From assembly GCF_018100785.1 (NCBI RefSeq), contig NZ_JAGJEC010000004.1, forward strand, positions 124,001 to 188,000: a stretch of 64,000 bases of DNA, in the 5' to 3' direction. The DNA comes from Maribacter sp. MMG018 (lineage in GTDB: Bacteria > Bacteroidota > Bacteroidia > Flavobacteriales > Flavobacteriaceae). Below the pieces are notes generated by a model that ran no database searches, was not told the origin of the DNA, and saw nothing but the letters and a program-made list of their open reading frames with translations. The position numbers were made by a program, and so were the translations under genes. Positions 27,058-35,888 of this stretch are shown here, piece by piece (within the stretch, counting starts at the first letter, position 1; every line of letters begins with the position of its first letter).

Positions 27058-27379
27058 TCATAAAAGAAAGAATACCACTTACCCCGAGCCTTATACCGGC
27101 CTTTATCGCAATAGGTTTTGCGGTATAGATTTTGCTTGCCCATTAAGAATACGAAATGTTGGAATATGAACATACGTAGACGCCCTTCTATTCCATTTTT
27201 GAGGTTGCACAATACTGCCTGCACGATTAAAACATTTACCTGACCGCGCCATTGAACCTTATACACTTACCACATAACACCAAGGCCATCAGTAATGCCT
27301 GGGTATTTTTTACTCCGTAATATGTTAACCTTTTCTTCTAGGACCATTAAAGGACATAACCGAAATAAAAAATGAAATC
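27058..27379. other. Intergenic region, nothing clear
   Basis: A 322-base gap without a convincing coding frame, strong hairpin or repeat. Confidence 0.4.
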
Positions 27380-27997
27380 ATGAAAATTACTACAAAAATC
27401 TTCACCGTTACCTTAATGTCTTTTGTCTTTGCACTTGCCTCATGTTCTAAAGATGGGGAGGACGGAGACATTGGTCCCCAAGGGGAAATAGGAGAAACAG
27501 GTCCGCAAGGAGAGCAAGGGGTAAAAGGGGATAAGGGAGACCAAGGCGACCCGGGTACCGCCAATGTGATGTACAGCGATTGGCTGGACCAAGATTTTAG
27601 CTATCTAGACGGGGCAAGGAATAAATCAATGAAAGTAGATGAAAGTAGACTAACTCGAGATTTTTTAAATAACGGAGGTATTGTTCTTGCTTTTTATAGA
27701 AGTTCATCCAATACGGTATATCAATTACCCCTTGTTTATGACTTTGCGAGCTTTGCCGTACGCCGTTCTTTTATTGCCATCCATTTTTTAGATAGGGGAG
27801 AAATAAGGTTCAACGCCGACTCTCTAGACGATACAGACCTCAGCGATTACGAATTGACAGGCTCTTCAATTGGCGAACCACAATACAGATATGTAATGAT
27901 ACCCGGGGGGATAAATATCTCTGGGCGTTCTGAACAACCAAATTATAAGAAGATGTCATACGACGAAATCGTAGCGTATTTTGATTTGGAATATTAA
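27380..27997 (+). CDS. Lipoprotein with a short collagen-like segment
   Basis: A 205-residue protein. The signal peptide ends FALASC (lipidated Cys at 22). Residues 26-55 form ten consecutive Gly-X-Y triplets (GEDGDIGPQGEIGETGPQ, then GEQGVKGDKGDQGDPG), which should build a short collagen-like triple helix and so a trimeric stalk. The remaining 150 residues form a strand-rich domain, probably the ligand-binding or structural head. Such lipoproteins are common in Bacteroidota but their ligands are unknown. It lies just upstream of the interrupted SMR gene. Confidence 0.85.
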   Translation: MKITTKIFTVTLMSFVFALASCSKDGEDGDIGPQGEIGETGPQGEQGVKGDKGDQGDPGTANVMYSDWLDQDFSYLDGARNKSMKVDESRLTRDFLNNGGIVLAFYRSSSNTVYQLPLVYDFASFAVRRSFIAIHFLDRGEIRFNADSLDDTDLSDYELTGSSIGEPQYRYVMIPGGINISGRSEQPNYKKMSYDEIVAYFDLEY

Positions 27998-28137
27998 TGA
28001 ATGGGAAATCTAAAATGCAATAAGCGATAGGGCGAACGGCAAAAGACAGCGAAAAACGGATACATTGAATTTTGGAATAAAAAACTACATCAACACCAAA
28101 AGGTGAAAAATAGGTGTTTTCGCATAACCGAATGCCG

Positions 28138-28156
28138 TAATTTTGCAAGCAAAATT
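28138..28156 (+). promoter_or_regulatory. -7 box overlapped by a palindrome
   Basis: TAATTTTG at 28138-28145 matches the -7 consensus exactly, 24 bases before the SMR start at 28169. It lies within the perfect inverted repeat AATTTTGC-AA-GCAAAATT (28139-28156), which could be an operator. The intact SMR copy has TAATTTAC at the same distance from its ATG but lacks the palindrome. Confidence 0.5.
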
Positions 28157-28168
28157 GGCCTATTCAAA

Positions 28169-28495
28169 ATGAACTGGATACTGCTGATCATCGCCGGACT
28201 TTTTGAGGTTGCCTTTGCTGCTTGCCTTGGAAAGGCAAAAGAAGCTACAGGGGCCGAAGCAACTTATTGGCACATTGGTTTTTTAATCTGTTTAGCAGCC
28301 AGTATGACCCTTTTGATCAAAGCTACGCAAGAACTTCCCATCGGAACCGCATATGCCGTTTGAACGGGAATAGGGGCCGTAGGTACTGTATTGGTCGGAA
28401 TCTTTATTTTTAAGGAACCAGCCACCTTTTGGCGACTATTTTTTATCACCACATTAATTGCCTCTGTCATAGGATTAAAAATTGTCTCGCACTAA
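28169..28495 (+). pseudogene. SMR exporter gene (Gdx/SugE type) interrupted by an in-frame TGA
   Basis: The frame encodes a 108-residue four-helix SMR protein identical in layout to the intact gene at 32368. Codon 65 is TGA (28361-28363) where the intact copy has TGG, the conserved Trp of the third helix (AYAVWTGIGAVGT). After the TGA the frame stays open to the natural stop. Comparing the 43 codons after the TGA with the intact copy I count 18 synonymous and 2 conservative amino acid changes, so this part was under purifying selection until recently. Options are a recent nonsense mutation, a base error, or readthrough. The true start is the ATG at 28169, matching the second copy. Confidence 0.85.
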
Positions 28496-28553
28496 CGGCA
28501 ACCAGACGCTAAAAAGGTACAAGATTTAAGGGTGGAATTAAATGCATTGGCAA

Positions 28554-28611
28554 CATTCCATAATATGGTCACACCTCTAAACGGAGTCATACGTTGTGCT
28601 AAAAATGGCCC
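28554..28611 (+). repeat. Dispersed intergenic repeat, copy 1
   Basis: GGTCACACCTCTAAACGGAG and its flanks (TTCCATAATAT before, then a diverged CATACGTTGTGC) recur at 34530-34587. Both copies lie in plus orientation downstream of a stop codon and upstream of another gene. Confidence 0.65.
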
Positions 28612-28686
28612 GTTTCATGAAATATGGGTGTTAAATTATAGCTATAAATTAGTATCTTCATTCTATATTAAAACCAACCTTCCATT

Positions 28687-30729
28687 ATGAAAATTCAATT
28701 TCTTTATGTAGGCCTAGCCCTATCATTATTCATTGCCTGTAAACAAGAACCTGCCGAGGTATCTTCCTTGGCCAATTACCAAGGTGACGAAACTTATACC
28801 GTTATTCTGGGGAGTACCGCCGTGGGTCACCTAAAAACACATACGGTAGGCGACACCATACAAATAGATTACGATTATAAGAACAATGGTCGTGGCCCTA
28901 CGATGAAAGAGACCATAGTACTGAACAAAAGTGGTTTTCCGGTACAATGGAACATTACAGGAAATACGACTTTTGGCAATAGTGTAAACGAGGAGTATTC
29001 ACTAAAAGAATCTACGGCCTCTTGGAGCGATGCCACAGGTAGCGGCAATGCCACCGTAGCCAATGCTTTGTGGTACGTAAACCAATCCGGAAGTCCATAT
29101 TCGGCCATTCTTACCGCACGCAGTCTATTAAAGTCACCCGATTTCTCGGCCGATGTATTGCCTGCAGGGAAGTTACAGCTTACAGAAATGGAAAAAACAA
29201 GTGTCACCGTTGATACTACCACTATAGACCTTACCACGTATGCCCTTTCGGGCGCGGATATGAATCCCTCTTATTTTATTGCCGATAACGATATGCGTCT
29301 CTTTGCCGTGATCACTCCACGGTTTGTTCTGGTTCGTGAAGGGTTTGAGGCCAAAGAGAAAGAATTGCGGGCCTATGCCGAAAAATATTCTACCGAACGC
29401 TTTGAATCGCTTCAGAAGAAATATGCCCATAACTATGGAAAAAAAGTGCGTATTGCCAATGTAAAAATATTCGACCCCAATACTTTATCGTTAACACCAC
29501 TTTCTTCGGTATTGGTAGATGGCGATCGTATTGTTAGCATCGATGCCCCCGACACTACAGGTGAAGACGAAGTGGTCATCGACGGGGCCAACGGTACCTT
29601 GGTAGCGGGCATGTACGAAATGCATGCCCATACCGGAGACGAAGGCGCCTTGTTAAACGTATTGGCCGGGGTGACCTCTTTTCGTGATATGGGCAATAAC
29701 AATGAGGTACTGAACGATTTGACCAAAAGAATAGACGAAGGTATTTTGGCCGGCCCAAGGGTACACAGGTTGGGCTTTATTGAAGGAAAAAGTAAATACA
29801 GTGCCAATAACGGCATGTTGGTAGCCAGCGAAGAAGAAGCCTTGGCAGCGGTAGACCGTTACCATGATATGGACTTTTACGGAGTAAAGCTATACAATTC
29901 TATGAACGGTGATTGGGCTCCGGCTATCGTAAAAAGGGCACACGAGCACGGCATGTTCGTTTGTGGGCATGTACCCGCGTTCAGCAATGCCAATGCCATG
30001 TTAAGGGCCGGATTTGATGAAATGACCCATATTAACCAAACCATGCTTGGGTGGGTATTGGAACCCGATGAGGACACACGTACCTTGTTGCGCCTAACGG
30101 CCCTTAAAAGATTTCCGGACCTAGATTTGAATAGTCCCAAAGTACAGGAAACAATGGACCTGTTTGTTCGTAACAAGACCGCTATAGATCCTACCTTGGC
30201 CATACACGAAGTACTCATGAAATCTAGAAATGGTGAGGTCTGGGAAGGAACCAAGGATTATATAGACCATATGCCGCCGAACACACAACGCGAGTTTAAG
30301 ATCGCCATGGCAGACGTTGCCTCACCCGAAGATGACAAGGCCTACCGTGAGGGATACGATAAAATAGTGGAGGCCCTAAAAATGATGAAAGAGAAAGGTA
30401 TATTTATAGTGCCCGGTACGGACCTGGGAGGTGCTTTTTTCTACCACCGCGAACTAGAACTATACCAACAATTGGGCTACACCCCGGCAGAATTGCTAAA
30501 ATTGGCTACCTATGACATGGCCCAATATATGGGAGATGAAGACCTTGGTAGCATCGCGCCCGGCAAATTGGCCGATTTCTTTTTGGTGCCGGAAAATCCC
30601 GTTAACGACATTAAAGCCATTAAAACAATTTCTATGGTATCTAAGGGCGGTACGTTCTACTACCCCAGCGAAATCTACCCCGCTTTTGGTATTTCCCCTT
30701 TCACCGACATACCCGAAGTAAAGGAATGA
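28687..30729 (+). CDS. Amidohydrolase (M38-like) lipoprotein with an N-terminal extra domain
   Basis: A 680-residue protein exported as a lipoprotein (ALSLFIAC, Cys18). Residues 30-245 form an extra strand-rich domain; the metal-dependent hydrolase domain begins near residue 255. All binuclear metal-site residues of the amidohydrolase superfamily are visible: His313 and His315 (MHAHTG), Lys401 (YGVKLYN, the carbamylated position), His428 (CGHVPA), His448 (MTHINQ) and Asp579 (GTDLGG). It should cleave an amide or peptide bond in the periplasm or on the surface; the substrate is unknown. The next gene is an alpha/beta-hydrolase lipoprotein 76 bases on. Confidence 0.93.
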   Translation: MKIQFLYVGLALSLFIACKQEPAEVSSLANYQGDETYTVILGSTAVGHLKTHTVGDTIQIDYDYKNNGRGPTMKETIVLNKSGFPVQWNITGNTTFGNSVNEEYSLKESTASWSDATGSGNATVANALWYVNQSGSPYSAILTARSLLKSPDFSADVLPAGKLQLTEMEKTSVTVDTTTIDLTTYALSGADMNPSYFIADNDMRLFAVITPRFVLVREGFEAKEKELRAYAEKYSTERFESLQKKYAHNYGKKVRIANVKIFDPNTLSLTPLSSVLVDGDRIVSIDAPDTTGEDEVVIDGANGTLVAGMYEMHAHTGDEGALLNVLAGVTSFRDMGNNNEVLNDLTKRIDEGILAGPRVHRLGFIEGKSKYSANNGMLVASEEEALAAVDRYHDMDFYGVKLYNSMNGDWAPAIVKRAHEHGMFVCGHVPAFSNANAMLRAGFDEMTHINQTMLGWVLEPDEDTRTLLRLTALKRFPDLDLNSPKVQETMDLFVRNKTAIDPTLAIHEVLMKSRNGEVWEGTKDYIDHMPPNTQREFKIAMADVASPEDDKAYREGYDKIVEALKMMKEKGIFIVPGTDLGGAFFYHRELELYQQLGYTPAELLKLATYDMAQYMGDEDLGSIAPGKLADFFLVPENPVNDIKAIKTISMVSKGGTFYYPSEIYPAFGISPFTDIPEVKE

Positions 30730-30805
30730 AAAGGGCTTAGTAACCAGAAACAACCAATATGTGGCCGTTAAACTGTCGCATATTGGTTTTATATCCGTTT
30801 GATCT

Positions 30806-31726
30806 ATGAAGAAACTTATAGCGATTGCCTTTACAGCCCTCATTCTTACTTCTTGTAAAAAGGCAAAAAAGGAACAAACGGAGCATTCACCGACCTCGGA
30901 TTTTGTAGAGATAAGGAATACGGACTATGAATTGGTGAAACCGGCCAAAAACACCGGGAGGGTTTTGGTGCTTTTTGGTGGTTACCCAGAAGATGCGGAA
31001 GATATAAAACGAGAGTTCAATATACTAGAAGGGGCAAAACAAAAAGATATCGCTGTCCTATTTATGAACTACAATCAAAAATTATGGCTTCAAGAAGATG
31101 AAAAACAACAACTCGCGGCCCAACTACTAAAAATTTTCAAAGACCATAAACTGCCCGACGCCAACGCTTATTTTGGCGGTTTTTCCAGCGGTGGAAATGT
31201 TGCCTTACTAATTAGCGATTACCTGACCGAAAAACAAAGTTCACTAATACCAAAAGGGGTTTTTATTGTGGACTCCCCTATTGATCTTGTAGCCCTGTAC
31301 AAAAGTTCGGAGAAGAATATTGCCCGTAATTTTTCTGAGGTATCGGTTCAAGAAAGTACTTGGTTACTAAAGACCTTGGGCGATCAATTCGGCAATCCGG
31401 AGAACACCGTTTTAGCATACCAGAAATATGCGGTATATACCTCACGAACAGAGACCATAGACAACATAAAAAACTTAAAAAACACCAAACTCAGATTGTA
31501 CACAGAGCCCGATACCCTTTGGTGGAAAGAGAACAGAAGGGCCGATTACGACCAAATGAACGCCTATTACCTAGAACGCTTATCCAAGACCCTTAAAAAA
31601 TCGGGTTTTGACCAAGTAACGTACATACCCACAAAAAATAAAGGCTATAGAGCGGACGGCACAAGGCACCCACATAGTTGGGCCATTGTAGACCCCGAAG
31701 AGCTGATACATTGGATCTTGGAATAA
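30806..31726 (+). CDS. Alpha/beta-hydrolase-like lipoprotein
   Basis: A 306-residue protein with a lipoprotein signal peptide (ALILTSC, Cys at 17). The nucleophile elbow GFSSGG (near residue 130, FGGFSSGGNVALL) and a preceding LFGGYP segment mark an alpha/beta-hydrolase fold. A late His lies in GTRHPHSW. It is probably a periplasmic esterase or peptidase-like enzyme. It follows the amidohydrolase lipoprotein gene on the same strand and may act on the same substrate. Confidence 0.78.
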   Translation: MKKLIAIAFTALILTSCKKAKKEQTEHSPTSDFVEIRNTDYELVKPAKNTGRVLVLFGGYPEDAEDIKREFNILEGAKQKDIAVLFMNYNQKLWLQEDEKQQLAAQLLKIFKDHKLPDANAYFGGFSSGGNVALLISDYLTEKQSSLIPKGVFIVDSPIDLVALYKSSEKNIARNFSEVSVQESTWLLKTLGDQFGNPENTVLAYQKYAVYTSRTETIDNIKNLKNTKLRLYTEPDTLWWKENRRADYDQMNAYYLERLSKTLKKSGFDQVTYIPTKNKGYRADGTRHPHSWAIVDPEELIHWILE

Positions 31727-31825
31727 AAATTTAGCTGTCTGCCAGTGGTTTTGGCATGTAGAACATCCCCCCATGATAATCGCTACTTTCATTGGCCCAC
31801 ATTTTAAAACAATGGATAGATGCCA

Positions 31826-31833
31826 TACATTTG
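31826..31833 (+). promoter_or_regulatory. Candidate -7 box (TACATTTG)
   Basis: An exact TAnnTTTG match, 45 bases before the ACT-domain gene at 31879. No clear -33 element was found. Confidence 0.4.
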
Positions 31834-31878
31834 ATTCCTGATATTTTTAGCTTGCATATTTTTTAAAATGAAATTTTT

Positions 31879-32280
31879 ATGGCCGGAGAAACAAACTTGT
31901 CCGAACTGATAAAAAAAATGATACCTAAACTCAACGATGGGGAATATGTATTCTCTACCGTAAAAGATATTAGTGTTATCGACAGAAAGGATAGCGTTTG
32001 CGAATTCAAGGAAAAAGAAGGAACAACCGTGGTTATGCAGAGAGAAAAAGCGGACCAATTAAATTTGAAGTATGACTACGTGGCGTCTTGGATCACCCTT
32101 ACTATTCATTCATCTCTAGATGCAGTGGGCTTAACCGCTATATTTTCTAATGAATTGGCAAAATACAATATAAGTTGTAATGTAATCGCCGGATATTACC
32201 ATGATCATATATTCGTTGATAAAAATGATGCCGAGAAAGCCGTTAAAGCGCTGACAAAACTCTCTAAAAATTATAAATAG
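31879..32280 (+). CDS. ACT-domain protein
   Basis: A 133-residue cytoplasmic protein. The C-terminal half ([37 protein letters not shown]) has the classic ACT order of strand, helix, strand with the helix opening at a VGLTA turn, and the N-terminal half may be a second, degenerate ACT unit. ACT domains bind amino acids or other small ligands and regulate metabolism. This stand-alone type is widespread and of unknown target. It sits 87 bases before the SMR exporter gene, possibly in one transcript. Confidence 0.85.
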   Translation: MAGETNLSELIKKMIPKLNDGEYVFSTVKDISVIDRKDSVCEFKEKEGTTVVMQREKADQLNLKYDYVASWITLTIHSSLDAVGLTAIFSNELAKYNISCNVIAGYYHDHIFVDKNDAEKAVKALTKLSKNYK

Positions 32281-32367
32281 GGCGATTACTATAAATGTAC
32301 CTAGGCATATGTGGCCACAGGCCGTTGCCGCACAATGTAATTTACCCCTCTCTAAAGAATATAAAGC

Positions 32368-32694
32368 ATGAACTGGATACTACTGATCATCGCAGGACTT
32401 TTTGAAGTTGCCTTTGCAGCGTGCCTTGGAAAGGCCAAAGACGCTACGGGTGCCGAAGCAACCTATTGGTACATAGGTTTTTTGATCTGCTTGGCGGCCA
32501 GTATGTCGCTCTTGATCAAAGTGACCCAAGAGCTTCCCATTGGAACCGCCTATGCCGTATGGACAGGTATAGGGGCCGTAGGCACTGTATTGGTCGGAAT
32601 CTTTGTTTTTAAAGAGCCTGCTACTTTTTGGCGACTGTTCTTTATCACCACTTTAATCGCCTCCGTAATTGGGCTAAAAATGGTCTCGCATTAA
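32368..32694 (+). CDS. SMR-family exporter, Gdx/SugE type (guanidinium or small quaternary cations)
   Basis: A 108-residue protein with four transmembrane helices. Glu13 in the first helix is the conserved SMR proton/substrate carboxylate (GLFEVAFA). The LPIGTAYAVWTGIGAVGT segment is the signature of the SugE/Gdx branch, whose known substrates are guanidinium ions, rather than the EmrE branch. Trp65 is the conserved third-helix Trp. No ykkC-type riboswitch was recognised in the 87 bases upstream. A second copy with a TGA at this Trp codon lies 4.2 kb upstream. Confidence 0.93.
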   Translation: MNWILLIIAGLFEVAFAACLGKAKDATGAEATYWYIGFLICLAASMSLLIKVTQELPIGTAYAVWTGIGAVGTVLVGIFVFKEPATFWRLFFITTLIASVIGLKMVSH

Positions 32695-32759
32695 ACCATC
32701 GGGTAAATAGGACGCTATTGCGAACTATTCCACTTAATATACATAAAGGCATAAATATC

Positions 32760-32790
32760 TTTTGGGAGTACGCTTTTCCGTAAAGTAATT
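32760..32790 (+). repeat. Dispersed element TACGCTTTTCYGTAAA, copy 3
   Basis: TACGCTTTTCCGTAAAG at 32769-32785 matches the copies at 7144 and 22108 and lies 180 bases before the lipoprotein gene at 32965. Confidence 0.6.
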
Positions 32791-32964
32791 TTAAGATTTT
32801 TTTTATATTGTAAACGCGAAAATTGGGACACCAATCTTAACATTTAGAACCACTTAAGGTTCTAATATCCCAATTTCGATTGTAGTAACCGTGGTAAAAA
32901 TCTTTTGAACCTCGACAAATTGAATATCAAAAAAACAGTTCTCCAATCCTAAAATTTCTTTGGT

Positions 32965-34473
32965 ATGAAACATCAATTCGGCATCGTTCTATTGTTTTTT
33001 TCTATAATCCTAACCAGCTGTAGCTCTTCTGATGATCAAAACTCATTAGAAAAGATCCAGGAGCTACAGAATTGGGATACCATGATCATCGACCTAGAAG
33101 ATTTTGAGTATAATCAGATAGATTTTGGCGACGTTGTAACCAACATTACATCGACCAAGACTTTTAGTCTAAGCAACTCCGGCAACTCAGATTTGAACAT
33201 TACGAACATTATTTTACCCGACAATTTTAGCATAGACTTTACCACAGCAAGTTTGCCCCCCGATCAAAGCAAAGAATTTACACTGACCTTTGTGCCCACA
33301 GAGGTCAAAGATTATAGCGCTGTTCTAGAAATAGAATCCAATGCAACCGGGGGAACCGAAAAGATAGAGCTATTGGCCTTCGGCGTAAGTCCCGTTTTCG
33401 ATGGCACAGTAGTACTAACGACCCAAGAAGAAGTGGATGATTTTGGCAAATCTGGCTATACGTCTATCACTGGCGGACTTAGTATTGGCCATGCGAATAC
33501 TGCCGCGAACAGTATCGTCTCTCTAGAAAGCCTTAAAAATATTACCGAAGTTGGTTCTCTACAATTTTTCAGTACCACATCTCTGGAAAACTTAAATGGT
33601 TTAGAGAACTTAAATGTGACCAATAGTATTCAAATGGTCTCGAACATAGCATTGACCAATGTTGATGCCCTAAAAAGCATTACAAAACTAACTGGGTACT
33701 TAAATCTTCTGGGCAACAGATCATTAAAACAAATAGATGGTTTTCAAAATATAACTGAAATAGGCAAAAACGTTCGTATAAAAAACAATCCAAAATTAGA
33801 AAATATTGATGGGCTTTCCGGCCTTACAAGTATTGCCACCGATTTTGAGATGATATATAACCCATTGGTGGAAACATTGGACGGGTTATCGAACTTAACT
33901 TCTGTTTCACTTATAAGACTACAGGATAATGAGTCTCTTTACGACTATTGTGGAATAGTAGATTTATTAAAAAATAAAGGAAATGAAATTCACTTTACCG
34001 TTTCTTTGAACGAAACCAGTTATAACAAATACAACCCTAGTCAAGGTGAGCTTGTATGGGGCAATGTTGAATGTAGAGGTGACGTGCCTCCAGGAACATA
34101 TCATGGCGCGGTCAAAATTAGTACAGAGTCAGATATCGAAAAATTTGTTTCCAAAGGTTACACCGTTATTGATGGGTCACTTCATATTTACAGTTCCAGA
34201 ATCACTAATCTAGATTTTTTAAGTGAAATAACAACGGTCACCGGTTATATCGATATTTGGAATACAGCCCTAACCAATCTTGATGGGTTGGCACACATGA
34301 CACACATTCCCCGTATTTCCATTAGCGAAAATGAAATGCTTTCAAATTATTGCGGTATAAGTACATTAGCACAAAACGGCAGCTTTCAGCGTGGCGATGG
34401 GGCTTTTTTTATATATGATAATCTATTTAATCCGTCTTTAGAAGATGTACAAAATGGAGAATGCTCGCAATAA
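32965..34473 (+). CDS. Surface lipoprotein with an Ig-like domain and leucine-rich (receptor L-like) repeats
   Basis: A 502-residue protein with signal peptide FSIILTSC (Cys at 19). Residues 45-145 form an immunoglobulin-like domain resembling the ASPM/HYDIN or choice-of-anchor type (FGDVVTNITSTKTFSLSNSG ... FVPTEVKDYSAVLEI). From about residue 150 to the end, irregular leucine-rich repeats of about 22 residues are read (SLENLNGLENL, ALTNVDALKSI, SLKQIDGFQNI, KLENIDGLSGL, LVETLDGLSNL, ALTNLDGLAHM). Two repeated YCGI...L blocks cap the sections. It probably binds a surface ligand; no enzyme motif is seen. Confidence 0.85.
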   Translation: MKHQFGIVLLFFSIILTSCSSSDDQNSLEKIQELQNWDTMIIDLEDFEYNQIDFGDVVTNITSTKTFSLSNSGNSDLNITNIILPDNFSIDFTTASLPPDQSKEFTLTFVPTEVKDYSAVLEIESNATGGTEKIELLAFGVSPVFDGTVVLTTQEEVDDFGKSGYTSITGGLSIGHANTAANSIVSLESLKNITEVGSLQFFSTTSLENLNGLENLNVTNSIQMVSNIALTNVDALKSITKLTGYLNLLGNRSLKQIDGFQNITEIGKNVRIKNNPKLENIDGLSGLTSIATDFEMIYNPLVETLDGLSNLTSVSLIRLQDNESLYDYCGIVDLLKNKGNEIHFTVSLNETSYNKYNPSQGELVWGNVECRGDVPPGTYHGAVKISTESDIEKFVSKGYTVIDGSLHIYSSRITNLDFLSEITTVTGYIDIWNTALTNLDGLAHMTHIPRISISENEMLSNYCGISTLAQNGSFQRGDGAFFIYDNLFNPSLEDVQNGECSQ

Positions 34474-34529
34474 CAATATTGGTAGAAAAAACCTTGAAAC
34501 CATAAATTCTAAAACTCCGTAGGGCATCG

Positions 34530-34587
34530 TTCCATAACATGGTCACACCTCTAAACGGAGCAATAGGTTGCGTCAAAAAATAGCTCG
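34530..34587 (+). repeat. Dispersed intergenic repeat, copy 2
   Basis: GGTCACACCTCTAAACGGAG is identical to 28567-28586, with TTCCATAACAT before and AATAGGTTGCGTCAAAAA after, similar to copy 1. Confidence 0.65.
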
Positions 34588-34696
34588 TATCCTTTTAATT
34601 AATAGCATTTTACTATATTCCCTAGATAATTAGGGCATTACAATAATGCTACCGTTGCCATTTATAGATGCTTCTAAAAAGGCCTTATCTTAATTT

Positions 34697-35191
34697 ATGA
34701 ACTACCTGATACAACATATAATAGATCAGCTTATAGAAATTCAACAAGGCAAACCTTGGATCGGAAGTTCATACGACAGCAAATTGCAGTTGATCTCAAA
34801 CGATATAGTTTTTATAAAACCTACCGAAAAGCTACACAGTGTTGCCGAAATTATCTCGCACCTTACCTTGTGGAGAAAAGAGGCTCTTCTAAAAATTAAA
34901 ACCGGCACGGGCAGTAAAACCGATGATTGTGAAGAAAATTGGTTATCAAATGATAAGTTGATCTCTAAAGGCTGGATCAAAATAAAATCGGAGTATGACA
35001 ACAGCCTCTTAGAGCTAATAGCCCTCTTAAAGGAAAAAGATGATTCTTTCTTGAACGAAACCTATTACGACACCGATTTTAAAGGCACATATCGCTATAA
35101 CTTTTTACTAAACGGTATGCTTCACCACGATATTTACCATTTAGGACAATTGGGGATCATACTAAAGCACCTGAATGGAAACAACGTGTAG
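34697..35191 (+). CDS. DinB-like putative metal-dependent protein
   Basis: A 164-residue protein of four helices in the DinB/YfiT arrangement. The three expected metal-binding His residues are visible: His55 in EIISHLTLWRKEA and His137/His141 style pair in LHHDIYHLGQLG near the C-terminus. Family members include thiol-dependent transferases and proteins of unknown role, so no reaction is assigned. It is cytoplasmic and monocistronic. Confidence 0.88.
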   Translation: MNYLIQHIIDQLIEIQQGKPWIGSSYDSKLQLISNDIVFIKPTEKLHSVAEIISHLTLWRKEALLKIKTGTGSKTDDCEENWLSNDKLISKGWIKIKSEYDNSLLELIALLKEKDDSFLNETYYDTDFKGTYRYNFLLNGMLHHDIYHLGQLGIILKHLNGNNV

Positions 35192-35276
35192 CCACGCTTT
35201 TAAACTTTAAAAAAGCACTCTTTTAATAATACCTCCCTTTCCGATTTAATTCCAAAATCTTTCCAGTTTTGGCTTC

Positions 35277-35284
35277 TACATTTG
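35277..35284 (+). promoter_or_regulatory. Candidate -7 box (TACATTTG)
   Basis: An exact TAnnTTTG match about 109 bases before the PepSY-like gene. The leader between them contains a 13-base A run at 35350. Confidence 0.4.
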
Positions 35285-35392
35285 CCTTGCAATTAAAAAA
35301 AACAAGCTATGAAGACATAAACAATTTTATCTACACAGTCGAACAGTTCAAAAAAAAAAAAAATTCAAAGAAAATTAATTCTACACACAACA

Positions 35393-35854
35393 ATGAAAAA
35401 GACAATTAAAATCCCCGTAATCGCAATGGCATCGTTCTTAACCGTTTTTACATCTTGTAACGACGATGACGACAACTCTAACGACATCTATTTAAGTGAA
35501 ACTGAAATCCCTGAAACTATCCAGTCTTACATTACCGATCATTTTGGGGAAAATATGATTCTTAATGCCGAGAAAGAAACGGAAAATAATGAGGTAACCT
35601 ATGAAATCTATTTAACGGACAATACCAATTTAGAGTTCAATAGTGATTTGGATATAATTGATATCGATGGCACCTCTAAACTTCCAGATTCGGTTATACC
35701 GGCAACCATACTCGACTATACCGCTACCAACTATCCGGACAATTATATTACCGATTGGGAGTTGGAACTAGACCACCAACAAGTGGAACTGGACAATAAT
35801 GTGGAGTTGGAATTTGATATGAACGGAGATTTTATTCGCATCGACAACGATTAA
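35393..35854 (+). CDS. PepSY-like secreted/lipoprotein
   Basis: A 153-residue protein with signal peptide FLTVFTSC (Cys at 22) and an Asp/Asn-rich linker. Two tandem units follow (about residues 40-93 and 100-152), each starting with a helix (IPETIQSYITDHF; IPATILDYTATNYP) and ending in strands (YEIYLTDNTNLEFNSDLDII; ELDNNVELEFDMNGDFIRI). This is the BLIP-like/PepSY-like layout of the family often labelled DUF2874. The role is unknown. Two hairpins follow the gene. Confidence 0.85.
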   Translation: MKKTIKIPVIAMASFLTVFTSCNDDDDNSNDIYLSETEIPETIQSYITDHFGENMILNAEKETENNEVTYEIYLTDNTNLEFNSDLDIIDIDGTSKLPDSVIPATILDYTATNYPDNYITDWELELDHQQVELDNNVELEFDMNGDFIRIDND

Positions 35855-35865
35855 CACATCGTTGT
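35844..35865 (+). terminator. Hairpin overlapping the stop codon
   Basis: ACAACGAT-TAACAC-ATCGTTGT is an 8-base perfect stem spanning the TAA of the PepSY-like gene, followed by TATTT. It may be a weak terminator or protect the mRNA end. Confidence 0.45.
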
Positions 35866-35888
35866 TATTTGAGTGCGGATCAGTGCAA

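Noticed and set aside
32281-32367. Guanidine riboswitch (ykkC type) before the SMR exporter
   Set aside because: Gdx genes are often controlled this way, but I found no ykkC or mini-ykkC hairpins or conserved ACGR loops in these 87 bases.
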